Shown here: in pieces, positions 1-6,301 of the stretch
How positions within the stretch are numbered: the stretch's first letter is position 1
Layout: the number at the start of each line of letters is the position of its first letter
DNA from: Xanthobacteraceae bacterium
Lineage (GTDB): Bacteria > Pseudomonadota > Alphaproteobacteria > Rhizobiales > Xanthobacteraceae
Length of the DNA stretch: 10,151 bases
Direction: 5' to 3'
Assembly (NCBI GenBank): GCA_030044035.1
Contig: JASHWN010000509.1
Location: 1 to 10,151 of the forward strand
Translations under genes and position numbers: made by a program
The notes under the pieces: model-generated
Databases searched by the model: none
The model's input: the letters and a program-made list of their open reading frames with translations, nothing else
Told to the model about the DNA's origin: nothing

Positions 1-15
1 CTGTCAGTGATGTCC

Positions 16-37
16 CCGGGCTAAACATCAAGCCCGG
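16..37. repeat. Small GC-rich hairpin
   Basis: Perfect inverted repeat CCGGGCT (16-22) and AGCCCGG (31-37) around an 8-base loop. No run of T follows on either strand, so an intrinsic terminator is not supported. It may be part of a degenerate intergenic palindrome extending left of the window. Confidence 0.45.
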
Positions 38-79
38 TGGTGACGATAATGGGGATACGCGTCGCGAGAACGAGATTGC

Positions 80-259
80 ATGGCTTACACAGCCCGCGGC
101 GGCGCGTGCTGGAAGAAGTTTCGCCTTGAGGACCGCCCATGCATGCGCTGCGCTCAGAGCCCATATGATGAGGGCTCGTTGTTGATTCGATCGCTGTGCC
201 GGACTAAGCTTCCGCCAGCCGATTTGCCGCAAAATCAAGCCGCTTGGAGAAAACAATGA
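80..259 (+). CDS. Doubtful 59-aa ORF overlapping the next start codon (ATGA)
   Basis: This ATG-initiated frame of 59 codons ends in a TGA at 257-259 that overlaps the ATG at 256-258 of the next gene, an arrangement typical of translational coupling. The peptide is basic, has a CxxC (CMRC) and other cysteines, and has no signal peptide or membrane segment. Against it: no clear ribosome binding site precedes the ATG, third-position G/C bias is weak in its second half, and I recognise no family. The next gene also has its own Shine-Dalgarno. Most likely a chance frame, listed because of the exact overlap. Confidence 0.15.
   Translation: MAYTARGGACWKKFRLEDRPCMRCAQSPYDEGSLLIRSLCRTKLPPADLPQNQAAWRKQ
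246..250 (+). promoter_or_regulatory. Shine-Dalgarno GGAGA setting the start at 256
   Basis: GGAGA lies five bases upstream of the ATG at 256. An in-frame TTG at 244 overlaps this motif and has nothing comparable in front of it, so the ATG is preferred. An in-frame TAA at 205-207 closes the frame upstream. Confidence 0.7.
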
Positions 260-1191
260 AGAAGCTCGTGCTGGAGACCACGGCGCCATTCCAGGGGCTG
301 CCGGAACTCGTCGCCTATGACGAAGGCCTGTTCGCCAAGGAAGGGCTCGAGATCGAGTGGGCCGACCGCGAAATCGGGGTCGAGAAGAAGGTCGAGGTCA
401 ACATCACCTCGCCCAAGGGCGTCGATCCGTTCGCCAGCCACGGCAAGCTGCTCGAGCAGGGCAAGGCCGACATGTACAACGCCTGCGAATGGGGCAATTA
501 CTGCCGCGTCCAGGATACCGGCCAGAACAGCCGCCAGCTCGGCCGCCGCGCCATCATCGCCTACTCGGCCATCGTGGTGCGGCCGGATTCGCCGGTCTTC
601 ACCCCGCAGCAGCTCGCCAATCGCCTGATCGGCGTGCCGTTCTATTTCGGCACCCATTACATCGCGCTGCACATGCTGGAAGGCTTCGTGCCGCGCGAGA
701 TGATCAAGCTGTGCCGCGCGCCGAACGGCTCGCGCTATCGCTACGACGCCATGATGCGCGGCGAGATCGAAGCCACCACGCTGACCGAGCCGCACATCAC
801 GCTTGCCGAGAAGAACGGCTGCCGCACCATTTGCTCGGCGTTCTTCCACGGCACCGAGGTCGCGTCCAACCGCGTCGATGCCGACACCTACGCGGCGTTC
901 AATCGCGCGGTGCGCGAGGCGGTGCGCCGGATCAACGCCAACAAAAAGGCGTACATGCACTACTTCATCGATTACTACGCCAAGAAGGATCCGGAGATCG
1001 CCGCGCTCAAGGTCGAGGATTTGCGCGAGAGCCGGCTGGTGGTGTGCGATCCGGCGCCGATCCCGGCCGACGAATTGCAGCGCACCTACGATTGGCTCAA
1101 GAGCTGGGGCATGCTCGAGGAAACCGCTTCGCCGCTGCATCTCATCAACGCGCAGGTGCAGAACTTCGCGCACCAGACCGCGGCGGAGTAG
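256..1191 (+). CDS. NMT1/ThiY-type substrate-binding-fold protein without signal peptide
   Basis: The 311-residue product has the periplasmic binding protein type 2 fold of the NMT1/ThiY/SsuA superfamily. The N-terminus goes straight into the first strand and a GLPELVAYDEGLFAKEGLEIEW segment (residues 14-35) matching the family's 'agent, close to, deeper' opening pattern. A GKADMY segment at about 69-74 and a second lobe from about 125 follow. Family members normally deliver thiamine precursors, sulfonates or nitrate to ABC transporters, or are cytosolic enzymes such as yeast Thi5. This one starts directly with the mature fold. The frame upstream is closed by TAA at 205-207, so no signal peptide can be added. 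It has six cysteines (77, 83, 153, 189, 193, 264), unusual for an exported binding protein. No ABC permease or ATPase is adjacent; a Rieske oxygenase follows. It may therefore be a cytosolic binding protein, sensor or enzyme. Fold is fairly sure, function unknown. Confidence 0.85.
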   Translation: MKKLVLETTAPFQGLPELVAYDEGLFAKEGLEIEWADREIGVEKKVEVNITSPKGVDPFASHGKLLEQGKADMYNACEWGNYCRVQDTGQNSRQLGRRAIIAYSAIVVRPDSPVFTPQQLANRLIGVPFYFGTHYIALHMLEGFVPREMIKLCRAPNGSRYRYDAMMRGEIEATTLTEPHITLAEKNGCRTICSAFFHGTEVASNRVDADTYAAFNRAVREAVRRINANKKAYMHYFIDYYAKKDPEIAALKVEDLRESRLVVCDPAPIPADELQRTYDWLKSWGMLEETASPLHLINAQVQNFAHQTAAE

Positions 1192-1240
1192 AGTGCCGCG
1201 CACGTCGTGTCATCGGCCGCGGGCGCTAACGCAGCCGCGT

Positions 1241-1370
1241 TTCCCGGGCGCAGCGCAGCACGAAGCGTAAGCGGAGTGGTGCGCTGCAGACCCGGGATCG
1301 TTACAAGCGCTCAGTTTGGGACGATCCCGGATCGGCGGTGCACCGCTTCGCGCTGCACCGCATCCGGGAA
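1241..1370. repeat. Nested palindromic intergenic repeat (two hairpins)
   Basis: Fills most of the 237-bp gap before the Rieske gene. The ends TTCCCGG (1241-1247) and CCGGGAA (1364-1370) are inverted. The left hairpin has CCCGGG at 1243-1248 and 1291-1296, with GCAGCGCAGCAC (1250-1261) pairing 11 of 12 with 1276-1287. The right hairpin has CCCGGAT (1326-1332) pairing with ATCCGGG (1362-1368), and GCGGTGCA (1335-1342) pairing with TGCACCGC (1354-1361). A central pair CCGGGATCGT (1292-1301)/ACGATCCCGG (1321-1330) gives an alternative fold. This style matches multicopy intergenic palindromes known in Bradyrhizobium-like genomes. In the transcript it could attenuate or protect mRNA between the two genes. 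Confidence 0.8.
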
Positions 1371-1428
1371 ACAAGTCTATCTTGGCGCCTATTCGCTTGC
1401 GCGGGGCATGACATCGGAGTGAGTTTTC

Positions 1429-2730
1429 ATGCGCAACGGACACGCTGACGATATTGCGACGCTCGTGGAGCCCGGCCGCGTGCACCGGCGCGTCTACACC
1501 GATCCCGACCTGTTCGAATTGGAAATGGAGCGCATCTTCGGCCGCGCCTGGCTCTATGTCGGCCACTCAAGCCAAGTGAAGGAGCCCGGCGATTACATCA
1601 CCACCGATCTCGGCCGCCAGCCGGTCATCATGGTGCGGCACCGCGACGGCTCGATAAAGGTGCTGCTCAACCGCTGCAGCCATCGCGGCGCCAAGGTGGT
1701 CAACGACCGCAAGGGTCACGCCCAGCGGCTGACCTGCTGCTATCACGGCTGGTCCTTCGATACCGACGGCAAGCTCGCGACCGTGCCGGTGCCGGAAGGC
1801 TGCGGCGCAGGTTTTGACAGGGACGCGCTCGGGCTTGCCCGCGCGCCGCGCGTCGGCGTCTACCGCGGCTTCGTGTTCGCGAGCCTCGCCGACAAGGGCC
1901 CGAGCTTCGAGGACCATATAGGGCCGATGCAGGGCAACATCGACGATCTGGTCGACCGCGCGCCCGACGGCGAGCTGGCGCTCGATGCCGGCATGCATCG
2001 CTACGTCTACAACGGCAACTGGAAGCTCCAGGTCGAGAACGTGCTGGATTCGTATCACGTGCCGTTCGGCCACGCCTCGACGGTCAACAAACAAGGCGTG
2101 CAGTTCGCGCGCCGCGAGGGCGATCAGAAGGGCGCCACCGTGGTCGAGGCCGAGAAGAAGCAGACCGCCGCGTCGTGGAAGGACCGCAAAAGCTTCACCG
2201 TCGGCAACGGCCACGGCTGGACCAGCAACACCACGCTCGACGACGGCAAGCGGTCGAGCCCGGCGTTCGACGAATATAAGCGCGTGCTGGCGGAAAAAGT
2301 CGGCGCCGAGCGCGCCGCCGAAATCCTCACCCCGCGGCTGCACAATTCGCTGATCTATCCGAACATGTCGATCATGGGGCTGAACATCCACGTGCGGGTG
2401 ATCAAGCCGATCGCGGTCGATCGCACCGAGGTCAACATCTTTCCGATTCGCCTGGTGGGCGCGCCGGCGGCGATGAATTTCGGCAACATCCGGCTCCTCA
2501 ACGTCACCCATTCGGCGGCGTCGTTCGTGCAGACCGACGATCTGGAATCGTTCGTGCGCGCGCAGAAGGGGCTGCAGAGCCGGATGTCCGACTGGGTCGA
2601 CATCTCGCGCGGGCTCGGCGCCGAGGAGCCCGACCGCGCCACCAACGCCACGCGCGGGCTCGCCACCCACGAGATGGTGGTGCGCGCCCAGTACAAGGCG
2701 TGGGTCGGCTACATGCGCGAGGCGGCGTGA
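1429..2730 (+). CDS. Rieske ring-hydroxylating oxygenase, alpha (catalytic) subunit
   Basis: The 433-residue product, a usual length, is the large subunit of an aromatic-ring-hydroxylating oxygenase, adding O2 to an aromatic substrate with electrons from a separate reductase. The N-terminal Rieske domain carries C83-x-H85 and C103-x2-H106 with 17 residues between, ligating a [2Fe-2S] cluster. The catalytic domain has NWKLQVENVLDSYHVPFGH at about 197-215: D207 is the bridging aspartate, and H210 and H215 are two mononuclear iron ligands. The third ligand is probably D370 or D371 in QTDDLE. All key residues are present, so the enzyme should be active. The beta subunit follows with a one-base overlap. 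A weak purine-rich stretch precedes the ATG. No ferredoxin or reductase gene is in the window. Family and role are secure; substrate is not (benzoate-, cinnamate- or other arene-dioxygenase-like). Confidence 0.96.
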   Translation: MRNGHADDIATLVEPGRVHRRVYTDPDLFELEMERIFGRAWLYVGHSSQVKEPGDYITTDLGRQPVIMVRHRDGSIKVLLNRCSHRGAKVVNDRKGHAQRLTCCYHGWSFDTDGKLATVPVPEGCGAGFDRDALGLARAPRVGVYRGFVFASLADKGPSFEDHIGPMQGNIDDLVDRAPDGELALDAGMHRYVYNGNWKLQVENVLDSYHVPFGHASTVNKQGVQFARREGDQKGATVVEAEKKQTAASWKDRKSFTVGNGHGWTSNTTLDDGKRSSPAFDEYKRVLAEKVGAERAAEILTPRLHNSLIYPNMSIMGLNIHVRVIKPIAVDRTEVNIFPIRLVGAPAAMNFGNIRLLNVTHSAASFVQTDDLESFVRAQKGLQSRMSDWVDISRGLGAEEPDRATNATRGLATHEMVVRAQYKAWVGYMREAA

Positions 2731-3242
2731 TGGCGCTCGCGGCGCGCGAGTTGTTGACCGCTTCGGGCCTCGACCGCGCGGCGTTCGAGGAATTTTTGAT
2801 CCACGAAGCGCGCCTGCTCGACGAACGGCGGTTCCGTGACTGGATGGAGCTGTTCGCCGACGACGGCACCTACTGGGTGCCGGCGACGCCCGACCAGAAC
2901 AGCCCGTTCGAGGAAGCCTCGCTGTTCTACGACGACCGCGAGTTGATGAAGACGCGGATCGAGCGGCTCGAACATCCGCGCATTCACGTGCAGACGCCGC
3001 CGTCGCGCACCGCGCACATCGTCGGCAATCTGGTGGTCGAGGAAACCGACGAGGCCAAGGGCGAGTACGTGGTCGGCTCGACCTTCATCATGGTCGAGTA
3101 CCGCGACGACGCGCAGCGTCTGTTCGCCGGCCGCCAGCGCCATCGCCTGCGCCGCCACGGCGACACGTTCCGCATCGTGCAGAAGCGCGTCGACCTGATC
3201 AACTGCGACGGCGCCTTCGAGGCGATGGCGGTGCCGATCTGA
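2730..3242 (+). CDS. Ring-hydroxylating oxygenase, beta subunit
   Basis: The 170-residue product is the small, non-catalytic subunit (NTF2-like fold) that packs with alpha into an (alpha-beta)3 hexamer. The family signature is visible as a helix with HEARLLDERRFRDWMELF at about 25-42, then ADDGTYWVP (43-51), and later a SRTAHIVGN strand (92-100) and a VEYR segment. Length fits the usual 160-190 residues. I chose the ATG at 2730 because its A is shared with the TGA of the alpha gene (TGATG), a classic coupled junction. An in-frame GTG at 2700 would add ten residues lying inside alpha and has no support. The one-to-one pairing with alpha suggests equimolar translation. Confidence 0.93.
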   Translation: MALAARELLTASGLDRAAFEEFLIHEARLLDERRFRDWMELFADDGTYWVPATPDQNSPFEEASLFYDDRELMKTRIERLEHPRIHVQTPPSRTAHIVGNLVVEETDEAKGEYVVGSTFIMVEYRDDAQRLFAGRQRHRLRRHGDTFRIVQKRVDLINCDGAFEAMAVPI

Positions 3243-3313
3243 CGGCCGCCCGGGTGGCGTTCGTCGCGAATTTCGGTTTAATGACACGGCCGGACCGGTA
3301 GTACGGGACTGGG

Positions 3314-3742
3314 ATGAATCGCAACAGCGCACGATGGCGGCGTGCTGCATTGTCCACGGCTGCAGCATTGCTGCTCGGCGCCTGCGCCCGCGGCGGTATG
3401 CACTTCGGGCACGAAGGCGGCGCCGACGAGGGCATCCACGCCTATCCGGACAATTACAAGGCCGACATCCTCGCCGCCATGCACGCCTATCTCAACGATC
3501 CGAGCGGCATCCGCGACGCCTCGATCTCGGAGCCGATGCTCAAAGAGGTCGGCGACGGCACGCGCTACGTGGTCTGTCTGCGTTTTAACGGCAAGCGCGA
3601 CAACGGCAACTACGCCGGCATCAAGCAGGTCGAGGCGGTGTTTCTCGCCGGGCGGTTCGACGATTTCGTCGATGCGCCGCGCGAGCCGTGTCTCGCCGCG
3701 ACCTATGCGCCGTTTCCGGAGCTGGAGCAGATCAAGCGCTGA
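3314..3742 (+). CDS. Small predicted lipoprotein, function unknown
   Basis: The 142-residue product starts with a basic N-terminus and a hydrophobic stretch ending in LLLGAC, a good lipobox with the lipidated cysteine at C24. It is thus expected to be exported and lipid-anchored. The mature part is about 118 soluble residues with a HAYPDNYKADILAAMHAYL helix and a TRYVVCLRFNGK strand, ending in a PFPELEQIKR tail. I do not recognise a characterised family; similar small lipoproteins are widespread as hypothetical proteins in Bradyrhizobium-like genomes. It starts 71 bases after the beta subunit and ends before a palindromic repeat. It need not belong to the catabolic pathway. GGGACTGGG just before the ATG may serve as ribosome binding site. 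Confidence 0.8.
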   Translation: MNRNSARWRRAALSTAAALLLGACARGGMHFGHEGGADEGIHAYPDNYKADILAAMHAYLNDPSGIRDASISEPMLKEVGDGTRYVVCLRFNGKRDNGNYAGIKQVEAVFLAGRFDDFVDAPREPCLAATYAPFPELEQIKR

Positions 3743-3773
3743 CGTTCGATGAAGTGGCGCCGGCCACCAAGGT

Positions 3774-3852
3774 GTCATTGCGAGGAGCCAAGCGACGAAG
3801 CAATCCAGAACGGTGCCGCTGCACTGGATTGCTTCGCTTCGCTCGCAATGAC
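3774..3852. repeat. Palindromic repeat between convergent genes
   Basis: A 79-bp inverted repeat. GTCATTGCGAG (3774-3784) is inverted at 3842-3852, and GAAGCAATCCAG (3797-3808) is inverted at 3824-3835, leaving a 15-base loop. The arms differ by a few inserted bases, so the stem has a bulge. This is the widespread 'GTCATTGCGAGGAGC...GAAGCAATCC' element of Hyphomicrobiales and related bacteria, recognised from memory. It lies between the 3' ends of the lipoprotein and MFS genes, where a hairpin could end or protect transcripts from both sides. Confidence 0.9.
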
Positions 3853-3867
3853 GAAGCCGGCGGCCGC

Positions 3868-5061
3868 TTATCGCTCCTGCCGGCTGAAATGCACCGAGGC
3901 GCCGGATGCCGCGAGACTCGCGGCGATGATGGCGAAGATGCCGGCGACGCCGGTCGCGGCGGCGATCAGGCCGGCGATGAACGGCACCGCCGCCTGGCCG
4001 AGCCGGTTGCCGGTGATGCGCAGCGACATCACCGTGCCCATGGCGGCGGCGGAGGCGAGATCGACCACGTTGGTCAGGCTCAACGTGGTGGCGATGCCGA
4101 GCGACAGGCCGAGAAATGTCATCGCCGCATACATGCCGGCGAGCGGGATCGGCAATGCGAAACAGGCAAAGCCGATCGCGGCGCCCGTCATGGTGATCAG
4201 CGTCAGCGGCTGGCGCGGGATCAGGCGGAGGATCCGCGTGTAGCCCAATCGCGAAACCAGCGAGGCGATGGAGCGAACGGTGAGCAGGCCGCCGATGCTG
4301 CGCACGTCGATGTTTTGCTCGGCGCCGAGGAGCGGCAGGTAAATGGTGAGCAGGTCCTGCGAGGTGATGGTGATGACGCTCGCGACCAGCACCGCCATCA
4401 GCCCGCGCTGCCGCAGCAACATGCGCACCGGCACCACCTCTTTGTTGGGCGGCGGCATCATGTGCTGGGACGCCGGCCGGATCGCGGCGGCGGTTGCCAG
4501 CGAAATGACCGAGATGAGGAGCGCGATGGCAAACAGCGGCCGGGTCGGCGGCAAGGTCGCCGCGCCGCCGATCCAGGCCACCACGTATGGCCCGAGGCCC
4601 TGGCCGATGGCGCTCGACACCACATAATTGCCGAACGCGGCGTCGCGGCCGCGTGGCCCGGAGCAGCGGATGCACAGCATCTGCTGGCTCGCCATCAGGA
4701 ACAGGTGCGCGATGCCGAACAACGCCGTGAGCAGCAGCAGCGCCGCAATCGAATTGGCCCAGAAACAGAAGCCGGCGCAGGCCAGCACCAAGAGCGCCGA
4801 GCCCATCCACGCCGCAACCGCGTCATGGCCGCGGTCGAGCAGGCGGCCGACCCATACGGCCAAAACCATCGGCAGCACCGCGAACGTCGCCGAGATCACG
4901 CCGAGCCAGACCACGGGCAGGTCGAGTTCGATGGCGCGGTAAGACGTGGTGACGCGAACGATTAGCCGGTAATCGATATCGGTGACGCGGCCGCGCGCGT
5001 CGATGCCGTTGCGCGAAGCGACCAGGATTTTCGACCAAATGCTCGACACCGCGCCCCGCAA
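3868..5061 (-). CDS. Major facilitator superfamily transporter
   Basis: The 397-residue product is rich in hydrophobic helices: about 11 clear segments, for example residues 49-71, 82-102, 104-126, 140-165, 173-195, and six more after a cytoplasmic loop at 196-218. GRLLDRG (72-78) after the second helix matches the MFS loop 2-3 motif A. Proton-coupled import or export of a small organic compound is the likely role; the substrate is unknown, though the position suggests the cluster's substrate or a product. The start is TTG at 5061: an in-frame TGA lies directly upstream, and GGAGA sits six bases before it. The region expected to be TM1 (about 26-48) is poorly hydrophobic and contains several charged residues, so the N-terminus is atypical. 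It is divergent from the TctC-like gene and convergent with the lipoprotein gene. Confidence 0.88.
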   Translation of the reverse strand: MRGAVSSIWSKILVASRNGIDARGRVTDIDYRLIVRVTTSYRAIELDLPVVWLGVISATFAVLPMVLAVWVGRLLDRGHDAVAAWMGSALLVLACAGFCFWANSIAALLLLTALFGIAHLFLMASQQMLCIRCSGPRGRDAAFGNYVVSSAIGQGLGPYVVAWIGGAATLPPTRPLFAIALLISVISLATAAAIRPASQHMMPPPNKEVVPVRMLLRQRGLMAVLVASVITITSQDLLTIYLPLLGAEQNIDVRSIGGLLTVRSIASLVSRLGYTRILRLIPRQPLTLITMTGAAIGFACFALPIPLAGMYAAMTFLGLSLGIATTLSLTNVVDLASAAAMGTVMSLRITGNRLGQAAVPFIAGLIAAATGVAGIFAIIAASLAASGASVHFSRQER

Positions 5062-5183
5062 TCAACGTCTCCAAGCCGGGACGGCAGTCTTAGCATCGTT
5101 CCGGCGCAAGGCCAGAATCGGCGCGCCATAGCTTGTACGAGCGCGGAGCATCGGTGTAGCGTCGCGGTCTCGCGGAGGACACT
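5062..5183. promoter_or_regulatory. Divergent intergenic region between MFS and TctC-like genes
   Basis: This 122-bp gap separates two divergent starts and should hold both promoters and any shared operator. I see no strong sigma-70 or sigma-54 consensus and no clear long dyad. The call rests only on gene layout. It ends with GGAGGA at 5174-5179, the ribosome binding site of the rightward gene. Confidence 0.4.
5068..5072 (-). promoter_or_regulatory. Shine-Dalgarno GGAGA supporting the TTG start of the MFS gene
   Basis: Read on the minus strand, GGAGA lies six bases before the TTG at 5061, good spacing. A GTG at 5049 is the next candidate but has no comparable motif. An in-frame TGA immediately upstream of the TTG prevents any longer protein. 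Confidence 0.6.
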
Positions 5184-6176
5184 ATGACGATGACGCGGAA
5201 AGCGGCCGCCGCTGCTGGCGCGGCACTTGCGGCGTGCATGCTGATCGGCTTCGCGCTGTTGCCCGCGCTCGCGGCGGACGATTACCCGACCCGTCCGGTG
5301 ACCATCGTGGTGCCGTTCACGCCCGGTGGCTCGACCGACATATTGGGGCGCTACGAGGCCGAGGTCTTGCAGCGCGCGCTGCACGGCAGCTTCGTCGTCG
5401 AGAATCGTCCGGGCGCGGGCGGCGAAATCGGCATCGCCTATGCGGCCAAAGCCGTACCCGACGGCTACACGCTCCTGCACGCGCCGAGCGTCATCACGCT
5501 GCTGCCCTATCTGAAGAACCACGTGGCCTACGATCTGGCCAAGGACTTCGAGCCGGTCGGCCTGATCGGCCTCACCCAGTTCGGCCTCGTCGCATCGCCG
5601 TCGCTGCCGGTGAGATCGGTCGCCGACCTGATCGCGCTCGCCAAGGCCAAGCCCGACGCGTTGACCTATGCCTCGGCCGGCATCGGCACGCCGCACCAGA
5701 TTTTCGCCGAGCTGTTCAAGACCATGACCGGCGTCTCGATCCGCCACATCCCCTACAAGGGCTCGATCCCGGGGCTGACCGACGTGGCGAGCGGCAACAT
5801 TTCGATGGAGTTTACCGACCTTGCTCCCGCACTGCCGCTCATTGCGGCCGGCAAGCTCAAGCTCATCGCGACGCTCGCCAACACCCGCAGCCCCGACATG
5901 CCCGACGTGCCGAGCGTGGCCGAGACGGTGCCGGGCTACGACGCCAAGAGTTGGCAGGGCCTGTTCGCCCGCGCCGGCACGCCGAAGGCGATCGTCGACA
6001 AGATCAGCGACGCGCTGCGGCCCGACCTGAAGCGGCCGGAAACGGCGGCGCGCTTCAAGGCGATCGGCATCGTGGCGCAATCGGACACGCCGGAGGAGTT
6101 TCGTGCCTTCATCGCGTCGGAGAGCGTGAAGTGGGGCAAGGTGATCCGCGCCGCCGGCATCGAGCCGACCGATTAG
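5184..6176 (+). CDS. TctC/Bug family tripartite tricarboxylate-type solute-binding protein
   Basis: The 330-residue product is a periplasmic extracytoplasmic receptor that captures small carboxylates for a TctAB-type secondary transporter. Residues 1-30 form a signal peptide (basic start, hydrophobic core, cleavage after ALA at about 30). The mature protein opens with YPTRPVTIVVPFTPGGSTD (34-52), the family's hallmark. NRPGAGG, HIPYKGS-PGL in the middle and PDMPDVPSVAE follow, ending in KWGKVIRAAGI. All are canonical. GGAGGA four bases before the ATG fixes the start. No tctA or tctB membrane gene is present, so it is an orphan receptor, as is common in proteobacteria with many Bug paralogues. 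The ligand is probably the aromatic or heteroaromatic acid of this cluster, by context only. Confidence 0.95.
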   Translation: MTMTRKAAAAAGAALAACMLIGFALLPALAADDYPTRPVTIVVPFTPGGSTDILGRYEAEVLQRALHGSFVVENRPGAGGEIGIAYAAKAVPDGYTLLHAPSVITLLPYLKNHVAYDLAKDFEPVGLIGLTQFGLVASPSLPVRSVADLIALAKAKPDALTYASAGIGTPHQIFAELFKTMTGVSIRHIPYKGSIPGLTDVASGNISMEFTDLAPALPLIAAGKLKLIATLANTRSPDMPDVPSVAETVPGYDAKSWQGLFARAGTPKAIVDKISDALRPDLKRPETAARFKAIGIVAQSDTPEEFRAFIASESVKWGKVIRAAGIEPTD

Positions 6177-6301
6177 ATCCGATGCCGCTGCTCATCCCCT
6201 GCTCGTAACGCGCGCCTGCTGCGCGCTGCGCCGGCGGCAAAGCGTATTTTCAGGCCGCCGCAATATGCTCTAGTATGGCGCCATTCACGAAGGACCCGCC
6301 A
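6177..6301. other. Short intergenic region with GC hairpins
   Basis: Between the TctC-like and VOC genes. Contains GCGCGC at 6210-6215 and 6221-6226 (five-base loop) and GGCGGC (6233-6238)/GCCGCC (6254-6259). No T tract follows the first hairpin, so a terminator is possible but weak. An AT-richer stretch at 6262-6275 could carry a -10 element for the downstream genes; I cannot pair it with a good -35. Confidence 0.3.
6289..6294 (+). promoter_or_regulatory. Shine-Dalgarno GAAGGA setting the VOC start at 6302
   Basis: GAAGGA lies seven bases upstream of the ATG at 6302. The earlier in-frame ATG at 6275 has no purine-rich motif at proper spacing and would add nine residues absent from the fold, so 6302 is preferred. 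Confidence 0.6.

Larger units (their letters stand above)
1..255. other. Leader region upstream of the substrate-binding-fold gene
   Basis: No convincing gene is seen here. The region holds a short hairpin at 16-37 (7-bp arms CCGGGCT/AGCCCGG, 8-base loop) without a T tract. It could be the decayed end of a GC palindromic repeat or the terminator of a gene left of the window. Codon third positions in the open frames are less G/C-biased than in the real genes, which argues for non-coding DNA. The promoter for the following gene should lie here, but I see no convincing -35/-10 pair. Confidence 0.5.

Noticed and set aside
3..185. Open frame from the left edge that could be the tail of an upstream gene
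   Set aside because: About 60 codons are open to a TGA, but third positions lack the G/C bias of the real genes and it runs through the 16-37 hairpin. No family is recognisable.
256..1191. Idea that the NMT1-like protein is a Thi5-type pyrimidine synthase
   Set aside because: C189 and C193 sit near where Thi5 has its CCCFC motif, but the middle cysteines are missing. As I recall Thi5, its essential histidine (His66) falls on a glycine here, so the activity is not supported.
235..1203. Long minus-strand open frame of 322 codons
   Set aside because: It lies fully antisense to the binding-fold gene and its translation is arginine/alanine/histidine-rich without a family pattern. This is usual for GC-rich codon bias.
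1567..2670. Minus-strand open frame of 367 codons opposite the Rieske alpha gene
   Set aside because: The plus strand encodes intact Rieske and iron-ligand motifs; the antisense product is low-complexity and matches nothing recognisable.
3278..4810. 510-codon minus-strand frame, longer than the MFS gene
   Set aside because: It is the MFS gene read in another frame and continues through the palindromic repeat and the lipoprotein gene. The 3868-5061 frame gives clear membrane helices and motif A, whereas this one is rich in Arg, His and Pro.
3688..4965. 425-codon plus-strand frame opposite the MFS gene
   Set aside because: Highly charged, low-complexity translation, antisense to a convincing transporter and passing through the repeat.
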